A model generated the notes under the pieces. The model did not search any database, had not been told where the DNA came from, and saw only the letters and a list, made by a program, of their open reading frames with translations. The position numbers and the translations under genes are program-made. Source: Hydrogenophaga sp. (GTDB lineage Bacteria; Pseudomonadota; Gammaproteobacteria; Burkholderiales; Burkholderiaceae_C). Taken from it: a stretch of 64,000 nucleotides of DNA. Shown here one piece after another: positions 27,101 to 36,598 of the stretch (positions within the stretch are counted from its first letter, which is position 1; each line of letters begins with the position of its first letter). The stretch is taken from the NCBI RefSeq assembly GCF_014773545.1, contig NZ_SDDV01000003.1, positions 124,001-188,000 of the forward strand, given 5' to 3'.

Positions 27101-27594
27101 AGGCTGTCGTCTTCCAGCAGCTCGTACTGGGGCGGCAGGCGCAGTTGCTGCAACACCGACAGCGGCGCGCTGCGCAGCAGGGCCGCAAACCAGCTGTGAA
27201 AGGTGCGCAACTGCACCGAGCGGCCGTGCGCGTCGACGCGTTGCTGCAGGCCGCGCAATTCGGCCGCGCGGGCGCGCGCATCGGCCGCGCTCAGTCCGCG
27301 CTCGCGCAAGGCCTGCGCCAGTTCGTCGTCTGACAAGCTGGCGCAGCGGCGCAGCTCCTGGTTGAGCCGGGCGCGCATTTCACCGGCGGCTTTTTTGGTG
27401 AAGGTGATGGCCAAAATGTCCTGTGGCGCGCAGCCGTCGAGCAAGGCGCGCAGGATGCGCGAGACCAGCATCCAGGTTTTACCGGCGCCCGCGCAGGCCT
27501 GCACGGCCAGACTGCGCGCCGGGTCGCAGGCCAGGGCGTAAAAGGCCTCGCGCGAGACCAGCTCGCCATCGATGCGGTAGGCTGCAGGCGTCAT
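24190..27594 (-). CDS. addA: AddA-like UvrD/Rep helicase-nuclease for double-strand break repair
   Basis: 1134 residues. SF1A helicase motifs: Walker A QACAGAGKT (to residue 40), ITFTKKAAGEMRARL, LIDEFQDTNPLQW, GDPKQSIYRFRRAE, LTIHGAKGLEADTV and YVALTRAERR. The C-terminal PD-(D/E)xK nuclease has RLDRLVRQ, WVLDFKSA and a final YQQAMAQ helix. With AddB it would resect DNA ends and load RecA, the role RecBCD plays in enteric bacteria. It starts 52 nt after addB on the same strand. The AddAB label is by layout and motifs; betaproteobacterial members are often only annotated as UvrD-helicase. Confidence 0.87.
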   Translation of the reverse strand: MTPAAYRIDGELVSREAFYALACDPARSLAVQACAGAGKTWMLVSRILRALLDGCAPQDILAITFTKKAAGEMRARLNQELRRCASLSDDELAQALRERGLSAADARARAAELRGLQQRVDAHGRSVQLRTFHSWFAALLRSAPLSVLQQLRLPPQYELLEDDSLARAQVWPHFYAALASRPLERQDYMDCVAEHGRHQTQQALENALQKRVEFALADAAGVVQTSVQPFGQLYPELAALATPTQYLAQPGPEHAVLWAGARALGGAHAPSFVAKGVALEQALSACDVAALLDALLTKERGARKFSEKIKDLAAVRAAQDLALRLHAALEQHAAWQHQQRMARLVRVLLCAYADGKRERGWVDMGDVELAAQRLLGDATLSGWLQQRLDARVRHLLIDEFQDTNPLQWQALHGWLSGYVGAGAGQAPSVFLVGDPKQSIYRFRRAEPQVFLAAQDFVRHGLAGALLSCDHTRRCAPQVVHAVNTVLLTALQAGEYSGDFRAHSTESTAPGAVLALPQIARSQRSARAQPGAGDAPALWRDSLRTPRVLPEDSLAALEAQQAADWLAAEIASGRLQPGQVMVLSRRRERLAWLHTALLERGIASEQPEKLDLCQAPAVQDVVALLDVLVSNRHDLSLARALKSPLFGWSDELLAQLARLQRQACQHTRPDAGASPALALKPAWWDVLQELAAVPPEQQVSLLRPYCPDGEAAQTQAALLRTSAERLVQYRDWLRSLPPHDALSAIYQHGDLLARFAQAVPASQREGVLTPLRDLLTQSLALDGGRFLTPYRLVRALKAGGLAATPVQTPAAVRLLTIHGAKGLEADTVLMLDTDSAAARPASMDVLVDWPGQASAPRRFVFLLSEKTPPACALEALQLEQQARLLEEFNACYVALTRAERRLVLSSFEPHQRGNGPSWFERLRPLASVLDAPVALQKIDVAVPAAAHAAAFTLPELPCSAGWHAPPPAATAAGSTAAAPGADAEQARIGQALHRLLQWHPTPGGGFDWTAAHEQAVAREFGLSAEQARLARTMARRMVQGEAAWVWDCGVIDHWSNEVELLHQGQGLRLDRLVRQRSSGIWWVLDFKSAARPEQQPELLAQMHRYQQAMAQTLPGQTVRLAFINALGRVIELTYP

Positions 27595-27646
27595 GGCGGC
27601 AGTGGGTATGGGTTCGAGCGGCAGCGGTGCAACAGGTCAGACGGCT

Positions 27647-30340
27647 TCATGCCTGGCCCCAGAAATCTTTGCGGCACAGGCCGCGGGCGCTGCAATAATC
27701 GCAGCCCCGGCCCGCTCCCAGCGCAGCCATGGGATGGCCGGCGGCCACACGCGCGAGATCATGCGCCAGGCCGACCCGCAACTGCTCGCGCGCGTACAAC
27801 ACCTCGGTCTGCTCAAGCAGCCGCGTGGCTTGCTGGCGCGCGCCGGCGCCGTCTTGGTCGGTGATGCTGAGGTAGGCGGCGCGCAGGTTCTCATCTGGCA
27901 GCAGCGCGGCGTAAAAAGCCAGTTGCGTGTCTTCCAGCGGTTCTTTCACGCGCGCCAGCGTTTTGTCGCGGCCTTCGGTTTTGTAGTCGATGACGAAGCG
28001 GATGTCGCCTTCGGGGCTGGCCTGGCGGTCGATGCGATCGATCTTGCCGACCAGCTTCCAGGACTCGGCCTGAACACTGAACGCGGCTTCAGCGCGCTCA
28101 AAGCGCGGCCCCCTACCCTCTGCGTCGGCTTCAAAACCAGCCAGCCAGTCCAGATAACCGTCGCGCAGCGCCGGCCACAGCGCCTCAAAGGGCAGAAAAC
28201 CACCCCCTCCATCGGCAGCGTTCAGACCCATGGCGGCGGCGCTGGCAGCGGCGTGCCGATCGAGCGCCGCGCAGTCGGCCGTGCGGCCGGGACGCGCCGC
28301 GCCGCGCTGCTCGTGAAAGGCGCACAAGACCGCGTGCAGCCAGTTGCCCAGGTCGCGCTGGTCGGGTTCGTCCTGCAGTTCGGCGGCTTCGGACAAGCGC
28401 AACTGGCGCAAGGCAAAAAACCGGTACGGGCAGTCGCGCAAGTCTTGGTAGGCGCTGGCCGAAATCACCTGCGGCAACAGATCGCCCGCCGCCGGCGCCG
28501 GGCGCGCCGGCAACTGGGCTTGCAATGGGCGCCAGCGACGCGGGTCGCTGCGGGTTGCCGCTGCTGGGCCGGCGTCAAAGTCCGGCAGCGCCTGCACCCA
28601 GGCGCTGGGCAGCACGGCTTCGCCGCGCTGCTGCGTGCGCCACAGCAAATCGAGCTGCGGTTGCGCCAGCGCCTCCTGCCACGCCTGCGCCGCCGCTTGC
28701 GCCAGCGCGGCGCGCGTCGGCAAACCCAGCGCTGCGCGCTGCGCCACGCTCCATTGGCCACCCGGCTCGGGGCTGGGGCTGAGGTGTGTCTGATCGCAAG
28801 CGGGCAGCACCACCGCGGCAAACGTGCGGCCCAGCAGTTGCGCCAAGGGCACAACAAGCACCGCCGGCTCGATTTCGCCGCGCAGCACGAAGCTGGCATT
28901 TTCGAGCACCTCACGCACCCAGGTGGTGAACGCGGCCAGACTCAGCGGCGCGGCGAACCGACCGGCTGGCGCGCCCAGCACAGTCGCCAGCGCCTGGCTC
29001 AGCTCGCCCAGCTCGCGCGCCGCATCCGTGTCCAAGCGCAGGGCCTGCAACACCTGTTGACCCGCCGGGTCGCGCTGCAGCAGCTCCCACAGGCCGCTGT
29101 CACGCAGCGCAGCAGCCACATCGCCGATCCAGCGCTCGAGCGGCCGCGCCGAGCGCAAGCCAGCCAGCAAGGCCGTCAATCCCTCCGGCAGCGCGGCTGC
29201 CAGGGCGGGCGAGCGCACGGCGGCACTCCAACGCGAAACACCGCTTGCGCGGGCCTGCTGCTCCAGGGTCTGCACCTGCGCATCAGGCCAGCGCCGGGCC
29301 GACTTGAGCAGGTCGAGCACCTCGTCCATGCCGGCACGCGCGTCGGCCGCGCGCAGCAGGCTCATCAGTTGTGCGCCGGCGTGCGTGGTGGAGAGTTTCC
29401 AGCCGGTCTCGTCTTGCAGCGTCACGCCGGCACTGTGCAACAAGGCGCTCACGCGGCGCGTGAGCAAGCGGTCTTGCGCCACCAGCGCCAGCGGTGTATG
29501 TCCCGCATTGAGCTGCGCCAACACGCAGGCGCTAGCACGCTGCGCTTCGTCTTCAGCGTCGCTGCAGGCGTGCAAGCGGCGCACGCCAGGCGTGGCCTCG
29601 TCAACGCGCAAGGACCAGACGCAGGCACGCTCGCCCCAACGGCGGCAGAGCGCGTCTGCCAGTGGGTCTGGCTGAAAACCCTGCAACACGATCAGGGCGT
29701 CGGCATCGGCCCCCGGCTGCGCCAGCGGGCCCCACAGCACATCAGTGGCATAAGCAGAGGTGCTGACCCAGGTCAGTGCCAGCGCGGCGAGCAGATTTTC
29801 CCAGTGCAAGGGTGCGGCGGTGGTCAATGCGTCCGACGCCAGGGTGCAGCGCCGCGATTCGGCCCAAGCCAGGCGTTGCTGCGGGTCGACGGCGGCGGCC
29901 AGCGGCGCGAGCTGGTGCGCAGCCTCGACCAGTCGGCGCACCAGGCTGGCGCGCAGCGCGGCGTCGACGTCACCCGGCGCCACCCGCTCCAGCAGGGCAG
30001 CGGCCACCAGTTGCTCACGCGCCAGGTCCAGGCACAGGTCGGTCGCTGCCGGAACAAAGGCGTGCAGCGCAGCGGCCCAGTGGCGGCTGGAGACAAAGCG
30101 CGGAACAAACCCGTTCGGGTGTGCCTGTGCCCAGGCACGACGCCCCAGCGCCATGAGCTGCGCATACGGCACCAGCACCAGTGTTCGGTCGGCGCGAACC
30201 TGCTGCACCTGCATGAACTGCTCGATGCGCTCGACCAGCGTCGCCCAGCGCTGCGCCGCCGGGTGGCGGCCAGATGCGGCCGACACGGCGTTCAAATCGG
30301 CGCTGCCGTCGGCAGCCCCAGGGAGCAGCGGATCGATCAT
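27647..30340 (-). CDS. addB: AddB-like PD-(D/E)xK nuclease with Fe-S cysteines
   Basis: 897 residues from the ATG at 30340 (MIDPLLPGAADG); an in-frame start at 30445 would overlap the promoter region of trxA. The N-terminal half is a degenerate helicase-like region (TLVLVPYAQLMALGRRA, LVAQDRLLTRRVSALL, FAAVVLPACDQTHLSPSP). The C-terminal nuclease has SAYQDLRDCPYRFFALRQL, GKIDRIDRQ and FVIDYKT. One Cys in DCPYRFF plus the terminal C-x2-C-x5-C (GCDYCSARGLC) make the four-cysteine iron-sulfur staple seen in AddB. It is followed by addA and is divergent from trxA. Confidence 0.85.
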   Translation of the reverse strand: MIDPLLPGAADGSADLNAVSAASGRHPAAQRWATLVERIEQFMQVQQVRADRTLVLVPYAQLMALGRRAWAQAHPNGFVPRFVSSRHWAAALHAFVPAATDLCLDLAREQLVAAALLERVAPGDVDAALRASLVRRLVEAAHQLAPLAAAVDPQQRLAWAESRRCTLASDALTTAAPLHWENLLAALALTWVSTSAYATDVLWGPLAQPGADADALIVLQGFQPDPLADALCRRWGERACVWSLRVDEATPGVRRLHACSDAEDEAQRASACVLAQLNAGHTPLALVAQDRLLTRRVSALLHSAGVTLQDETGWKLSTTHAGAQLMSLLRAADARAGMDEVLDLLKSARRWPDAQVQTLEQQARASGVSRWSAAVRSPALAAALPEGLTALLAGLRSARPLERWIGDVAAALRDSGLWELLQRDPAGQQVLQALRLDTDAARELGELSQALATVLGAPAGRFAAPLSLAAFTTWVREVLENASFVLRGEIEPAVLVVPLAQLLGRTFAAVVLPACDQTHLSPSPEPGGQWSVAQRAALGLPTRAALAQAAAQAWQEALAQPQLDLLWRTQQRGEAVLPSAWVQALPDFDAGPAAATRSDPRRWRPLQAQLPARPAPAAGDLLPQVISASAYQDLRDCPYRFFALRQLRLSEAAELQDEPDQRDLGNWLHAVLCAFHEQRGAARPGRTADCAALDRHAAASAAAMGLNAADGGGGFLPFEALWPALRDGYLDWLAGFEADAEGRGPRFERAEAAFSVQAESWKLVGKIDRIDRQASPEGDIRFVIDYKTEGRDKTLARVKEPLEDTQLAFYAALLPDENLRAAYLSITDQDGAGARQQATRLLEQTEVLYAREQLRVGLAHDLARVAAGHPMAALGAGRGCDYCSARGLCRKDFWGQA

Positions 30341-30462
30341 AAAACGATGGTTTCTGTCACAATGCCGAGAATCGCAACCAGCAGCCATTGCCTGTGGCAG
30401 TCGGCCTGTTAGACGCTTGCGCCACACTTTAACCTCCCCGTTCAATGCAGTTAGGACGAATC

Positions 30463-30795
30463 ATGGCCAGCAACCTGATCAAATATGTTTCCGATGCCAG
30501 TTTCCAAGCCGACGTGCTCAATGCCGACCTGCCCGTGCTGGTTGATTTCTGGGCCGAATGGTGCGGTCCCTGCAAAACGATCGCCCCTATCCTGGACGAC
30601 GTCGCCGGCACCTACAACGGCCGCTTGTTGGTGGCCAAGATGAACGTGGACGACAACCGCGAGGTGCCGGCCAAGTTCGGCATCCGCGGCATTCCCACCT
30701 TGATGATTTTCAAGAACGGCAAGCTCGATGCCACCAAGGTTGGCGCCTTGAGCAAGTCACAGATGACGGCTTTCATCGATCAGCATCTGGCCTGA
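30463..30795 (+). CDS. trxA: Thioredoxin 1
   Basis: 110-residue classical thioredoxin with active site W33-C34-G35-P36-C37 in [14 protein letters not shown], cis-Pro segment RGIPTLMIF and the usual GALSKSQ end. General cytoplasmic disulfide reductant; it could also serve the ArsC-type arsenate reductase at 45.8 kb. The start ATG at 30463 is chosen over one at 30445, which would add six atypical residues. It sits upstream of rho, an arrangement conserved in proteobacteria. Confidence 0.96.
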   Translation: MASNLIKYVSDASFQADVLNADLPVLVDFWAEWCGPCKTIAPILDDVAGTYNGRLLVAKMNVDDNREVPAKFGIRGIPTLMIFKNGKLDATKVGALSKSQMTAFIDQHLA

Positions 30796-31016
30796 TTGCC
30801 GCGCGCCGGCTCTGGCCCTACACCCGAGTCAAAGGCCAGAGCCGCTTGCAGCAGAGCGGTTTGCCGGCCGCATTTTTCCTGTCATAATTCGCACCGTTAC
30901 CGGTCAATCCGCGACCGGCCATCGCATCGCGCCCTGTCCGGCAACCGGAAATCAGCGCCCCCACCCCCTCGATTTTTTACCCGACTCCAGCACCGGAGTT
31001 GTTTGGAGCGAATTCC

Positions 31017-32279
31017 ATGCACCTGAACGAACTCAAGGCGCTGCACGTGTCTGAAGTCCTCAAGCAAGCCGAGGCGCTTGAGATTGAAAACACCGGCCGC
31101 ATGCGCAAGCAGGAGTTGATGTTTGCCATCATCAAAAAGCGCGCCAAGGGCGGCGAATTGGTCAATGCAGACGGGGTGCTCGAAGTTCTGCCCGATGGTT
31201 TTGGCTTCCTGCGCGCGCCCGACACCAGTTACACCGCCAGCACCGACGACATCTACATCTCGCCCAGTCAGATCCGCCGTTTCAACTTGCACACCGGCGA
31301 CATGATAGAAGGCGAGGTGCGCATTCCAAAAGACGGCGAACGCTACTTCGCGCTTAACAAGCTCGACAAGATCAACGGCTTGCCGCCAGAGGACAACAAG
31401 CACAAAATCATGTTCGAGAACCTGACGCCGCTGTTCCCGAAGGAGCAGATGCGGCTGGAACGCGACATCAAGAGCGAAGAAAACATCACCGGTCGCATCA
31501 TCGACATCATTGCCCCGGTAGGTCGCGGCCAACGCGCGCTGATCGTTGCGCCGCCCAAAAGCGGCAAGACGGTCATGATGCAACACATCTGCCACGCCAT
31601 CACCGCCAACCACCCAGATGTCGAACTGATGGTGCTGCTGGTCGACGAGCGCCCGGAAGAAGTGACCGAAATGCAGCGCACGGTGCGCGGCGAGGTGATC
31701 GCCTCCACCTTTGACGAACCGGCCGCGCGCCACGTGCACGTGGCCGAGATGGTGATAGAGCGCGCCAAGCGGCTGGTCGAGCTGAAAAAAGACGTGGTCA
31801 TCATGCTCGACTCGATCACCCGGCTGGCGCGCGCCTACAACAACGTGCTGCCGTCCTCGGGCAAGGTGCTGACCGGCGGCGTCGACGCGAACGCCCTGCA
31901 GCGCCCCAAGCGCTTTTTCGGTGCGGCGCGCAAGGTCGAAGAAGGCGGCTCGCTGACCATCATCGCCACCGCGCTGATCGATACCGGCAGCCGCATGGAC
32001 GAGGTGATTTTTGAAGAGTTCAAGGGCACCGGCAACTGCGAAATCCACCTCGATCGCCGCCTCTATGAAAAGCGCGTCTTCCCCTCGATACAACTCAACC
32101 GCAGCGGCACGCGCCGCGAAGAACTGCTGCTGCAGCCGGAGATTTTGCAAAAGACTCGCATCCTGCGCCAGTTCATGTACAACATGGACGAGATCGAGGC
32201 GATGGAGATGGTCTTGAAGAGCATGAAGTCGACCAAGAACAACTCCGAGTTCTTCGACATGATGCGTCGCGGCGGCTGA
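31017..32279 (+). CDS. rho: Transcription termination factor Rho
   Basis: 420-residue hexameric RNA-dependent ATPase that ends transcription at unstructured C-rich RNA. An N-terminal helix bundle ([19 protein letters not shown]) and a cold-shock-like RNA-binding domain ([29 protein letters not shown]) precede the ATPase with Walker A APPKSGKT, Walker [17 protein letters not shown], and the Q- and R-loops. The ATG at 31017 is preceded by TTGGAGCG, supporting this start over TTG at 30999. The 221-nt gap after trxA holds a -10-like CATAAT near 30884 and a long leader, consistent with the autoregulation known for rho. Confidence 0.97.
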   Translation: MHLNELKALHVSEVLKQAEALEIENTGRMRKQELMFAIIKKRAKGGELVNADGVLEVLPDGFGFLRAPDTSYTASTDDIYISPSQIRRFNLHTGDMIEGEVRIPKDGERYFALNKLDKINGLPPEDNKHKIMFENLTPLFPKEQMRLERDIKSEENITGRIIDIIAPVGRGQRALIVAPPKSGKTVMMQHICHAITANHPDVELMVLLVDERPEEVTEMQRTVRGEVIASTFDEPAARHVHVAEMVIERAKRLVELKKDVVIMLDSITRLARAYNNVLPSSGKVLTGGVDANALQRPKRFFGAARKVEEGGSLTIIATALIDTGSRMDEVIFEEFKGTGNCEIHLDRRLYEKRVFPSIQLNRSGTRREELLLQPEILQKTRILRQFMYNMDEIEAMEMVLKSMKSTKNNSEFFDMMRRGG

Positions 32280-32409
32280 CCCGGCTGACCCGCGCTACGG
32301 TCTTGCACCCTGATAGAATCAGAGGCTTTGCAACTTGTGGCAAGTACATTGGCCAAGCCAACAAATCCGCTGGCCTGCGGCTACCACGCTTGAAACAGAA
32401 AGATTCGCC

Positions 32410-32670
32410 ATGAAAAACGGCATTCACCCCAAATACCGTGAAGTCTGCTTCGTTGATTTGTCCAACGGCTTCAAATTCGTCACGCGCTCCTGCGCCAACA
32501 CGAAAGAGATGATCAAAATGGAAGACGGTCGCGAACTGCCGCTCTACAAGCTCGACACCTCGAGCGAATCGCATCCGTTTTACACCGGAACACAAAAGAG
32601 CGTGGACAACATGGGCGGGCGCGTCGAACGTTTTCGCAACCGCTACAGCAAGACGAGCAGCACCAAGTAA
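32410..32670 (+). CDS. rpmE2: Ribosomal protein bL31, type B (zinc-free class)
   Basis: 86-residue L31 paralogue: [41 protein letters not shown] and [10 protein letters not shown]. It lacks the four-Cys zinc site of type A L31; only two unpaired cysteines occur. In many bacteria the type B form replaces the zinc form under zinc limitation, but here nothing shows which form is the main one. A strong terminator follows. Located just after rho. Confidence 0.95.
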   Translation: MKNGIHPKYREVCFVDLSNGFKFVTRSCANTKEMIKMEDGRELPLYKLDTSSESHPFYTGTQKSVDNMGGRVERFRNRYSKTSSTK

Positions 32671-32704
32671 GACGGCCGCAGCCACTGCATTCTGGTGGGC
32701 CTCT

Positions 32705-32739
32705 GAAAAAACAGCCGCTGATTCCGGCTGTTTTTTTTT
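32705..32739 (+). terminator. Intrinsic terminator after rpmE2
   Basis: AACAGCCG (32710-32717) pairs with CGGCTGTT (32725-32732) over a 7-nt loop, followed by a run of nine T. Confidence 0.92.
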
Positions 32740-32805
32740 ACCGTCGGCTGCTGGCAGCGCAGCTAAAAGTACAGTTTTGCGGTTTCGCCCTGTACATTTC
32801 CCGCA

Positions 32806-34530
32806 GTGAATCCTCCCACCCCCGCCACCCCAGCGATTGTCAGCCAAGCGGCCGTGCGCCGCCTGCCCCGGCTGGCACTGATCCTGTTTTGCGCCGCTTA
32901 TGTGCTGCCCGGATTTCTGGGGCGCGAGCCGTGGAAAGACGCCGACGTCACCGCGTTTGGCGTCATGCTGGAAATGGCGGCGGGGCGCAGCAGTTGGTGG
33001 CAGCCTCAATTGCTTGGCCTGGCGGTCGATGAATCCGGCCCCCTGCCCTACTGGCTGGGCGCCGTGGCGATCGAGTTGCTGCCTTTTTTCTCGTCTCACC
33101 TGGCAGCCCGCATCCCGTTTGCGCTGTTGCTGGCGCTGACCCTGGCGTGTACCTGGTACGCCGTCTACCACTTGGCGCGCCAACCGGCGGCACAGCCGGT
33201 GAGTTTCGCGTTTGGCGGCGAGGCCAGACCAGCCGATTACGCGCGTGCGCTGGCCGACGCCGGCCTGCTGGCCCTGCTGGCCTGCCTAGGCTTGGCGCAA
33301 CTCGCGCACGAAACCACGCCCGATCTGGTTCGTCTGTCGCTGGTGGCGCTGATGTTGTACGCGGCGGCCCGCCTGGCGCATCAGACTGAGCGCCAGCCGG
33401 TGCATGCGCTGGCAGCCTGGGGACTGGCCGCGCTCGGTCTGACCTTGAGCGGCGGCATCTGGCTCAGCGCGGTTCTGGGCAGCGGCCTGCTGGGAGCGAT
33501 CTGGCTGGCACGCCGGCGGCCGCGCCATCAGGCCATCGAAGTCAACCCGACACCGCCTGATCTCTTGTACTGGTCAGCCGGGGTGCTGTTGTTGGTCGTC
33601 GCCAGCGCCATCGGGGCCGGCCTGGCAGCGCTGCCGCAACCGAGAATCGACTTTTCGCCCGAGCACTGGCTGCGCTGGGCCCGGCTGCTGCTGTGGTTTT
33701 CCTGGCCGGCCTGGCCGCTGGTGCTCTGGACCCTGTGGCGCTGGCGCCGCCAGTTGCTAGAGCCCCATCTGGCCCTGCCCTTGTGGGTTGCACTGGTCGG
33801 CGTGGCGCTCAGCGCCCTCTCAAACGAGCGCGACCGCGCCCTGCTGCTGGCGCTGCCGGCACTGGCAGCGCTGGCGGCATTTGCCCTGCCGACACTGCGG
33901 CGCAGCATGGCGGCGCTGATTGACTGGTTCACGCTTGTTTTTTTCACCGCCTGTGCCTTCATCATCTGGGTCATCTGGCTGGCCATACAAACCGGCGTTC
34001 CGGCCCGACCGGCTGCCAATGTGGCCCGGCTGGCACCGAATTTCGTGCACGAGTTCTCTTGGCTGCTGTTTGTTCCGGCCGCACTGGCCAGCGCCGCCTG
34101 GCTGGGGCTGGTGGCCTGGCGGATGTGGCGCCACCGCGATCAGATTTGGAAAAGTCTGGTGTTGCCGGCGGCCGGCAGCACGCTGTGCTGGCTGCTGCTG
34201 ATGACGCTGTGGCTGCCGCTGCTCGATTTCGGCCTGAGTTATGGGCCAGCGGTGCGCCGCATTGCCGCGCTGGTGCCGCCGCAGAGCTGTGTGTTGGTCA
34301 AAGGTCTGTCTCCAGCGCAGATCGCGGCGCTGCAATACCACGGCGGCCTGGACTTGCGGCGCAGCAAGGGCAGCGCAGCAACGCCGTGCCTGACGCTGGT
34401 GCTTGCGCCAGCGCAGCGAGATATGCTGGTGCAGCGCAGCGACTACCGGCAATGGACTTATGTGAGCACGGTCGGCCGACGCAACGACGACCGGGAGCGC
34501 TTGCTGGTCTACCGGCGCGCAAGCGATTGA
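32806..34530 (+). CDS. Polytopic membrane protein, ArnT/PMT-like glycosyltransferase family
   Basis: 574 residues with about a dozen hydrophobic segments, beginning with LALILFCAAYVLPGFLG. The first periplasmic loop carries FLGREPWKDADVTAFGVM and, further on, DESGPLPYWLGA, the position where GT-C glycosyltransferases of the ArnT type keep acidic catalytic residues. A soluble C-terminal part follows the last helices (VLVKGLSPAQIAALQY to the end). It probably transfers a sugar from a polyprenyl carrier in the inner membrane, but donor and acceptor are unknown. The start is GTG at 32806. It converges on phoR (stops 9 nt apart). Confidence 0.65.
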   Translation: MNPPTPATPAIVSQAAVRRLPRLALILFCAAYVLPGFLGREPWKDADVTAFGVMLEMAAGRSSWWQPQLLGLAVDESGPLPYWLGAVAIELLPFFSSHLAARIPFALLLALTLACTWYAVYHLARQPAAQPVSFAFGGEARPADYARALADAGLLALLACLGLAQLAHETTPDLVRLSLVALMLYAAARLAHQTERQPVHALAAWGLAALGLTLSGGIWLSAVLGSGLLGAIWLARRRPRHQAIEVNPTPPDLLYWSAGVLLLVVASAIGAGLAALPQPRIDFSPEHWLRWARLLLWFSWPAWPLVLWTLWRWRRQLLEPHLALPLWVALVGVALSALSNERDRALLLALPALAALAAFALPTLRRSMAALIDWFTLVFFTACAFIIWVIWLAIQTGVPARPAANVARLAPNFVHEFSWLLFVPAALASAAWLGLVAWRMWRHRDQIWKSLVLPAAGSTLCWLLLMTLWLPLLDFGLSYGPAVRRIAALVPPQSCVLVKGLSPAQIAALQYHGGLDLRRSKGSAATPCLTLVLAPAQRDMLVQRSDYRQWTYVSTVGRRNDDRERLLVYRRASD

Positions 34531-34539
34531 GCAGCGGCT

Positions 34540-35859
34540 TTAGGCCAGCGGGTGCGGCCGCACCCGCGTCGGCGGCAGCGAGATGACAAAGGTCGACCCC
34601 TGACCGAGCACGCTTTGCACATCGATCAGGCCGCCGTGGCGCTGCGCGACGTGTTTGACAATCGCCAGCCCCAGGCCGGTGCCGCCGGTTTCACGCGAGC
34701 GGCTGCGATCGACCCGATAAAAACGCTCGGTCAAACGAGGCAAGTGCTCGGACGAAATACCGGGCCCGGTATCTGTGACAAAAAACTCAGCCCATCCATC
34801 CGGGCGCAAGCGCCAGCCAGCCACAATCTGGCCGCCACCGGGCGTGTAGCGCACGGCGTTGCTCAGCAGGTTGGACAGGGCACTGAGCAACTCGGTCTTG
34901 GCGCCTGCGATCCAGATGGCGGGCGCTGCAACGGCTCGAATATCGTGTACCGGCTGGGCAAGCACCTGTGACAAGCCCTGCGCTTCTTGCAGCACCTGCG
35001 CCAGCAATTCCTCGCTGTCTGTCCATTGACCCAGCCCTGGCGGCGGACTGCCCTCCAAGCGGGAGAACGTGAGCAAGTCACTGACCAGGGTTTGCATGCG
35101 CTGCGCCTGCTGACTCATCAGCGCGAGGTAGCGCACACGGTCGGCTTCTTCGAGCTCTATGGTCTGCAGGGTTTCAACGAAACCGCTCAGCACGGTCAGC
35201 GGGGTGCGAATTTCGTGCGATACATTGGCGACGAAATCGCGCCGCATGGCCTCAGCCCATTGCAAAGCCGTGACGTCGCGCGTGAGCATGAGCTTGCGCT
35301 TTTTTCCGTAGGGGTGAATTTGCAAGGAAATCTGGGACGGCTGCGAAGGCCGCGGCCCTGGGCCGTCGATCTGGATTTCGCGGCCGAAATCGGCATGGGC
35401 CAGATAGCTCGCGAAAACAGGCGCGCGAACCAGATGGCGCACGGACTGACCGAGATCGCGCTGGGGATCAAAACCGAGGTGGGCGGCGGCGGTCAGATTC
35501 GACCACTCGATGCGCCCGGCGGCGTCGAGCAAGACCACGCCGTTGGGTGAAGACTGGATCGCCGCCAGAAATTCCTCCAGCCGAGCGTCGCTGTTTTGCG
35601 CCTTTTTTTCCAGTTTCTTGATGATCTTGCGGTTGCGCTCGGTCAGCTCACGCCAGACCCCGGACATTTCGGGTGCCCGGCTGGCCTCGGCTTTGTTGAG
35701 CCAGTCGAGCAAGCGGCGCGCGCGCAGGTGGTCGAGCAAGCTCCAGATCAGGCTGCCCAGCAGGGCACCGAAGACGGCCCAGAGGGTCGAGTCGGCGTAC
35801 CAGCCCCACAGCGCACCCAAGGACACCAGCAGCAACAGTTCGCTGGCACGGCGAATCAT
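34540..35859 (-). CDS. phoR: Phosphate-regulon sensor histidine kinase PhoR
   Basis: 439 residues. Two N-terminal membrane segments (about 5-20 and 25-42), no large periplasmic domain, then a charged linker, a PAS domain (about 98-205; GVVLLDAAGRIEWSN), a HisKA domain with H215 in VSHEIRTPL, and an ATPase domain with NLLSNAVRYTPGGG, TDTGPGISSEHL and GGTGLGLAIVKHV. This small-loop architecture is typical of PhoR, which senses phosphate through PstSCAB-PhoU. phoB lies 7 nt upstream in the operon phoU-phoB-phoR. Confidence 0.94.
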   Translation of the reverse strand: MIRRASELLLLVSLGALWGWYADSTLWAVFGALLGSLIWSLLDHLRARRLLDWLNKAEASRAPEMSGVWRELTERNRKIIKKLEKKAQNSDARLEEFLAAIQSSPNGVVLLDAAGRIEWSNLTAAAHLGFDPQRDLGQSVRHLVRAPVFASYLAHADFGREIQIDGPGPRPSQPSQISLQIHPYGKKRKLMLTRDVTALQWAEAMRRDFVANVSHEIRTPLTVLSGFVETLQTIELEEADRVRYLALMSQQAQRMQTLVSDLLTFSRLEGSPPPGLGQWTDSEELLAQVLQEAQGLSQVLAQPVHDIRAVAAPAIWIAGAKTELLSALSNLLSNAVRYTPGGGQIVAGWRLRPDGWAEFFVTDTGPGISSEHLPRLTERFYRVDRSRSRETGGTGLGLAIVKHVAQRHGGLIDVQSVLGQGSTFVISLPPTRVRPHPLA

Positions 35860-35866
35860 CCCAAGA

Positions 35867-36598
35867 TCAGGCGGTGCTGAGCGAGGAGCCTGGTGCTGGA
35901 CGGGAGTTGCCGTTGCTGCCGGTCAAGCGGTAGCCAGCGCCGCGCACGGTCTCTATCATGCAGGCGGCTTCTCCGAGCGACTCGCGCAGGCGTTTGACAT
36001 GCACGTCTACCGTGCGTTCTTCGATAAAAACGTGATCGCCCCAGACCTTGTCGAGCAGCGTGCCGCGCGTATGCACCCGCTCGGCGTGCTTCATCAGGTA
36101 GTGCAAGAGTTTGAACTCGGTCGGGCCAACCTTGAGTTCGGTGCCGCAAAAGGTGATGCGATAAGTGGCCGCGTCCAGCACCAACTCACCCACCTGCACC
36201 GTATCGTTGACGATCTCGGGCGCGCGCCTGCGCAGCACGGCGCGAATGCGTGCCAGCAATTCCTGGGTGGAGAACGGTTTGGTGATGTAGTCGTCGGCGC
36301 CGGCGTCCAGGCCCTGCACCTTGTCGGACTCGTCGCTGCGTGCGGTGAGCATGAGGATGGGCACGGTCTTGGTGCGCTCATTCTTGCGCCACTGGCGCGC
36401 CAGTGCCGCGCCGCTCTCGCCGGGCAGCATCCAGTCGAGCAAAATCACGTCGGGTAAAACCGCGTCCACCTCGCGCTGGGCGGCTGCGCCGTCAAATACC
36501 ACCGTGGGCGCAAAGCCGTTGTGCCGCAGGTTGACGGCAATCAGTTCGGCGATCGAGGGCTCGTCTTCGACCACCAGCACGCGCGGCAACTTTCTCAT
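35867..36598 (-). CDS. phoB: Phosphate-regulon response regulator PhoB
   Basis: 243-residue OmpR-class regulator. The receiver domain has acidic pocket E11-D12, phospho-acceptor D55 (ILLDWMLPG) and KPF; the winged-helix domain has KVGPTEFKLLHYLM and IEERTVDVHVKRLRESL, close to PhoB consensus. It binds Pho boxes to activate phosphate-starvation genes. ATGA overlap with phoU indicates coupled translation. Confidence 0.96.
   Translation of the reverse strand: MRKLPRVLVVEDEPSIAELIAVNLRHNGFAPTVVFDGAAAQREVDAVLPDVILLDWMLPGESGAALARQWRKNERTKTVPILMLTARSDESDKVQGLDAGADDYITKPFSTQELLARIRAVLRRRAPEIVNDTVQVGELVLDAATYRITFCGTELKVGPTEFKLLHYLMKHAERVHTRGTLLDKVWGDHVFIEERTVDVHVKRLRESLGEAACMIETVRGAGYRLTGSNGNSRPAPGSSLSTA

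Noticed and set aside
24166-27333. Very long plus-strand open frame opposite addA
   Set aside because: High-GC antisense shadow: low-complexity Arg/Gln/His-rich translation with no motifs, while the minus strand has all helicase-nuclease motifs. The same holds for the long plus frames opposite addB (27593-30412) and glmM/folP (48909-51188).
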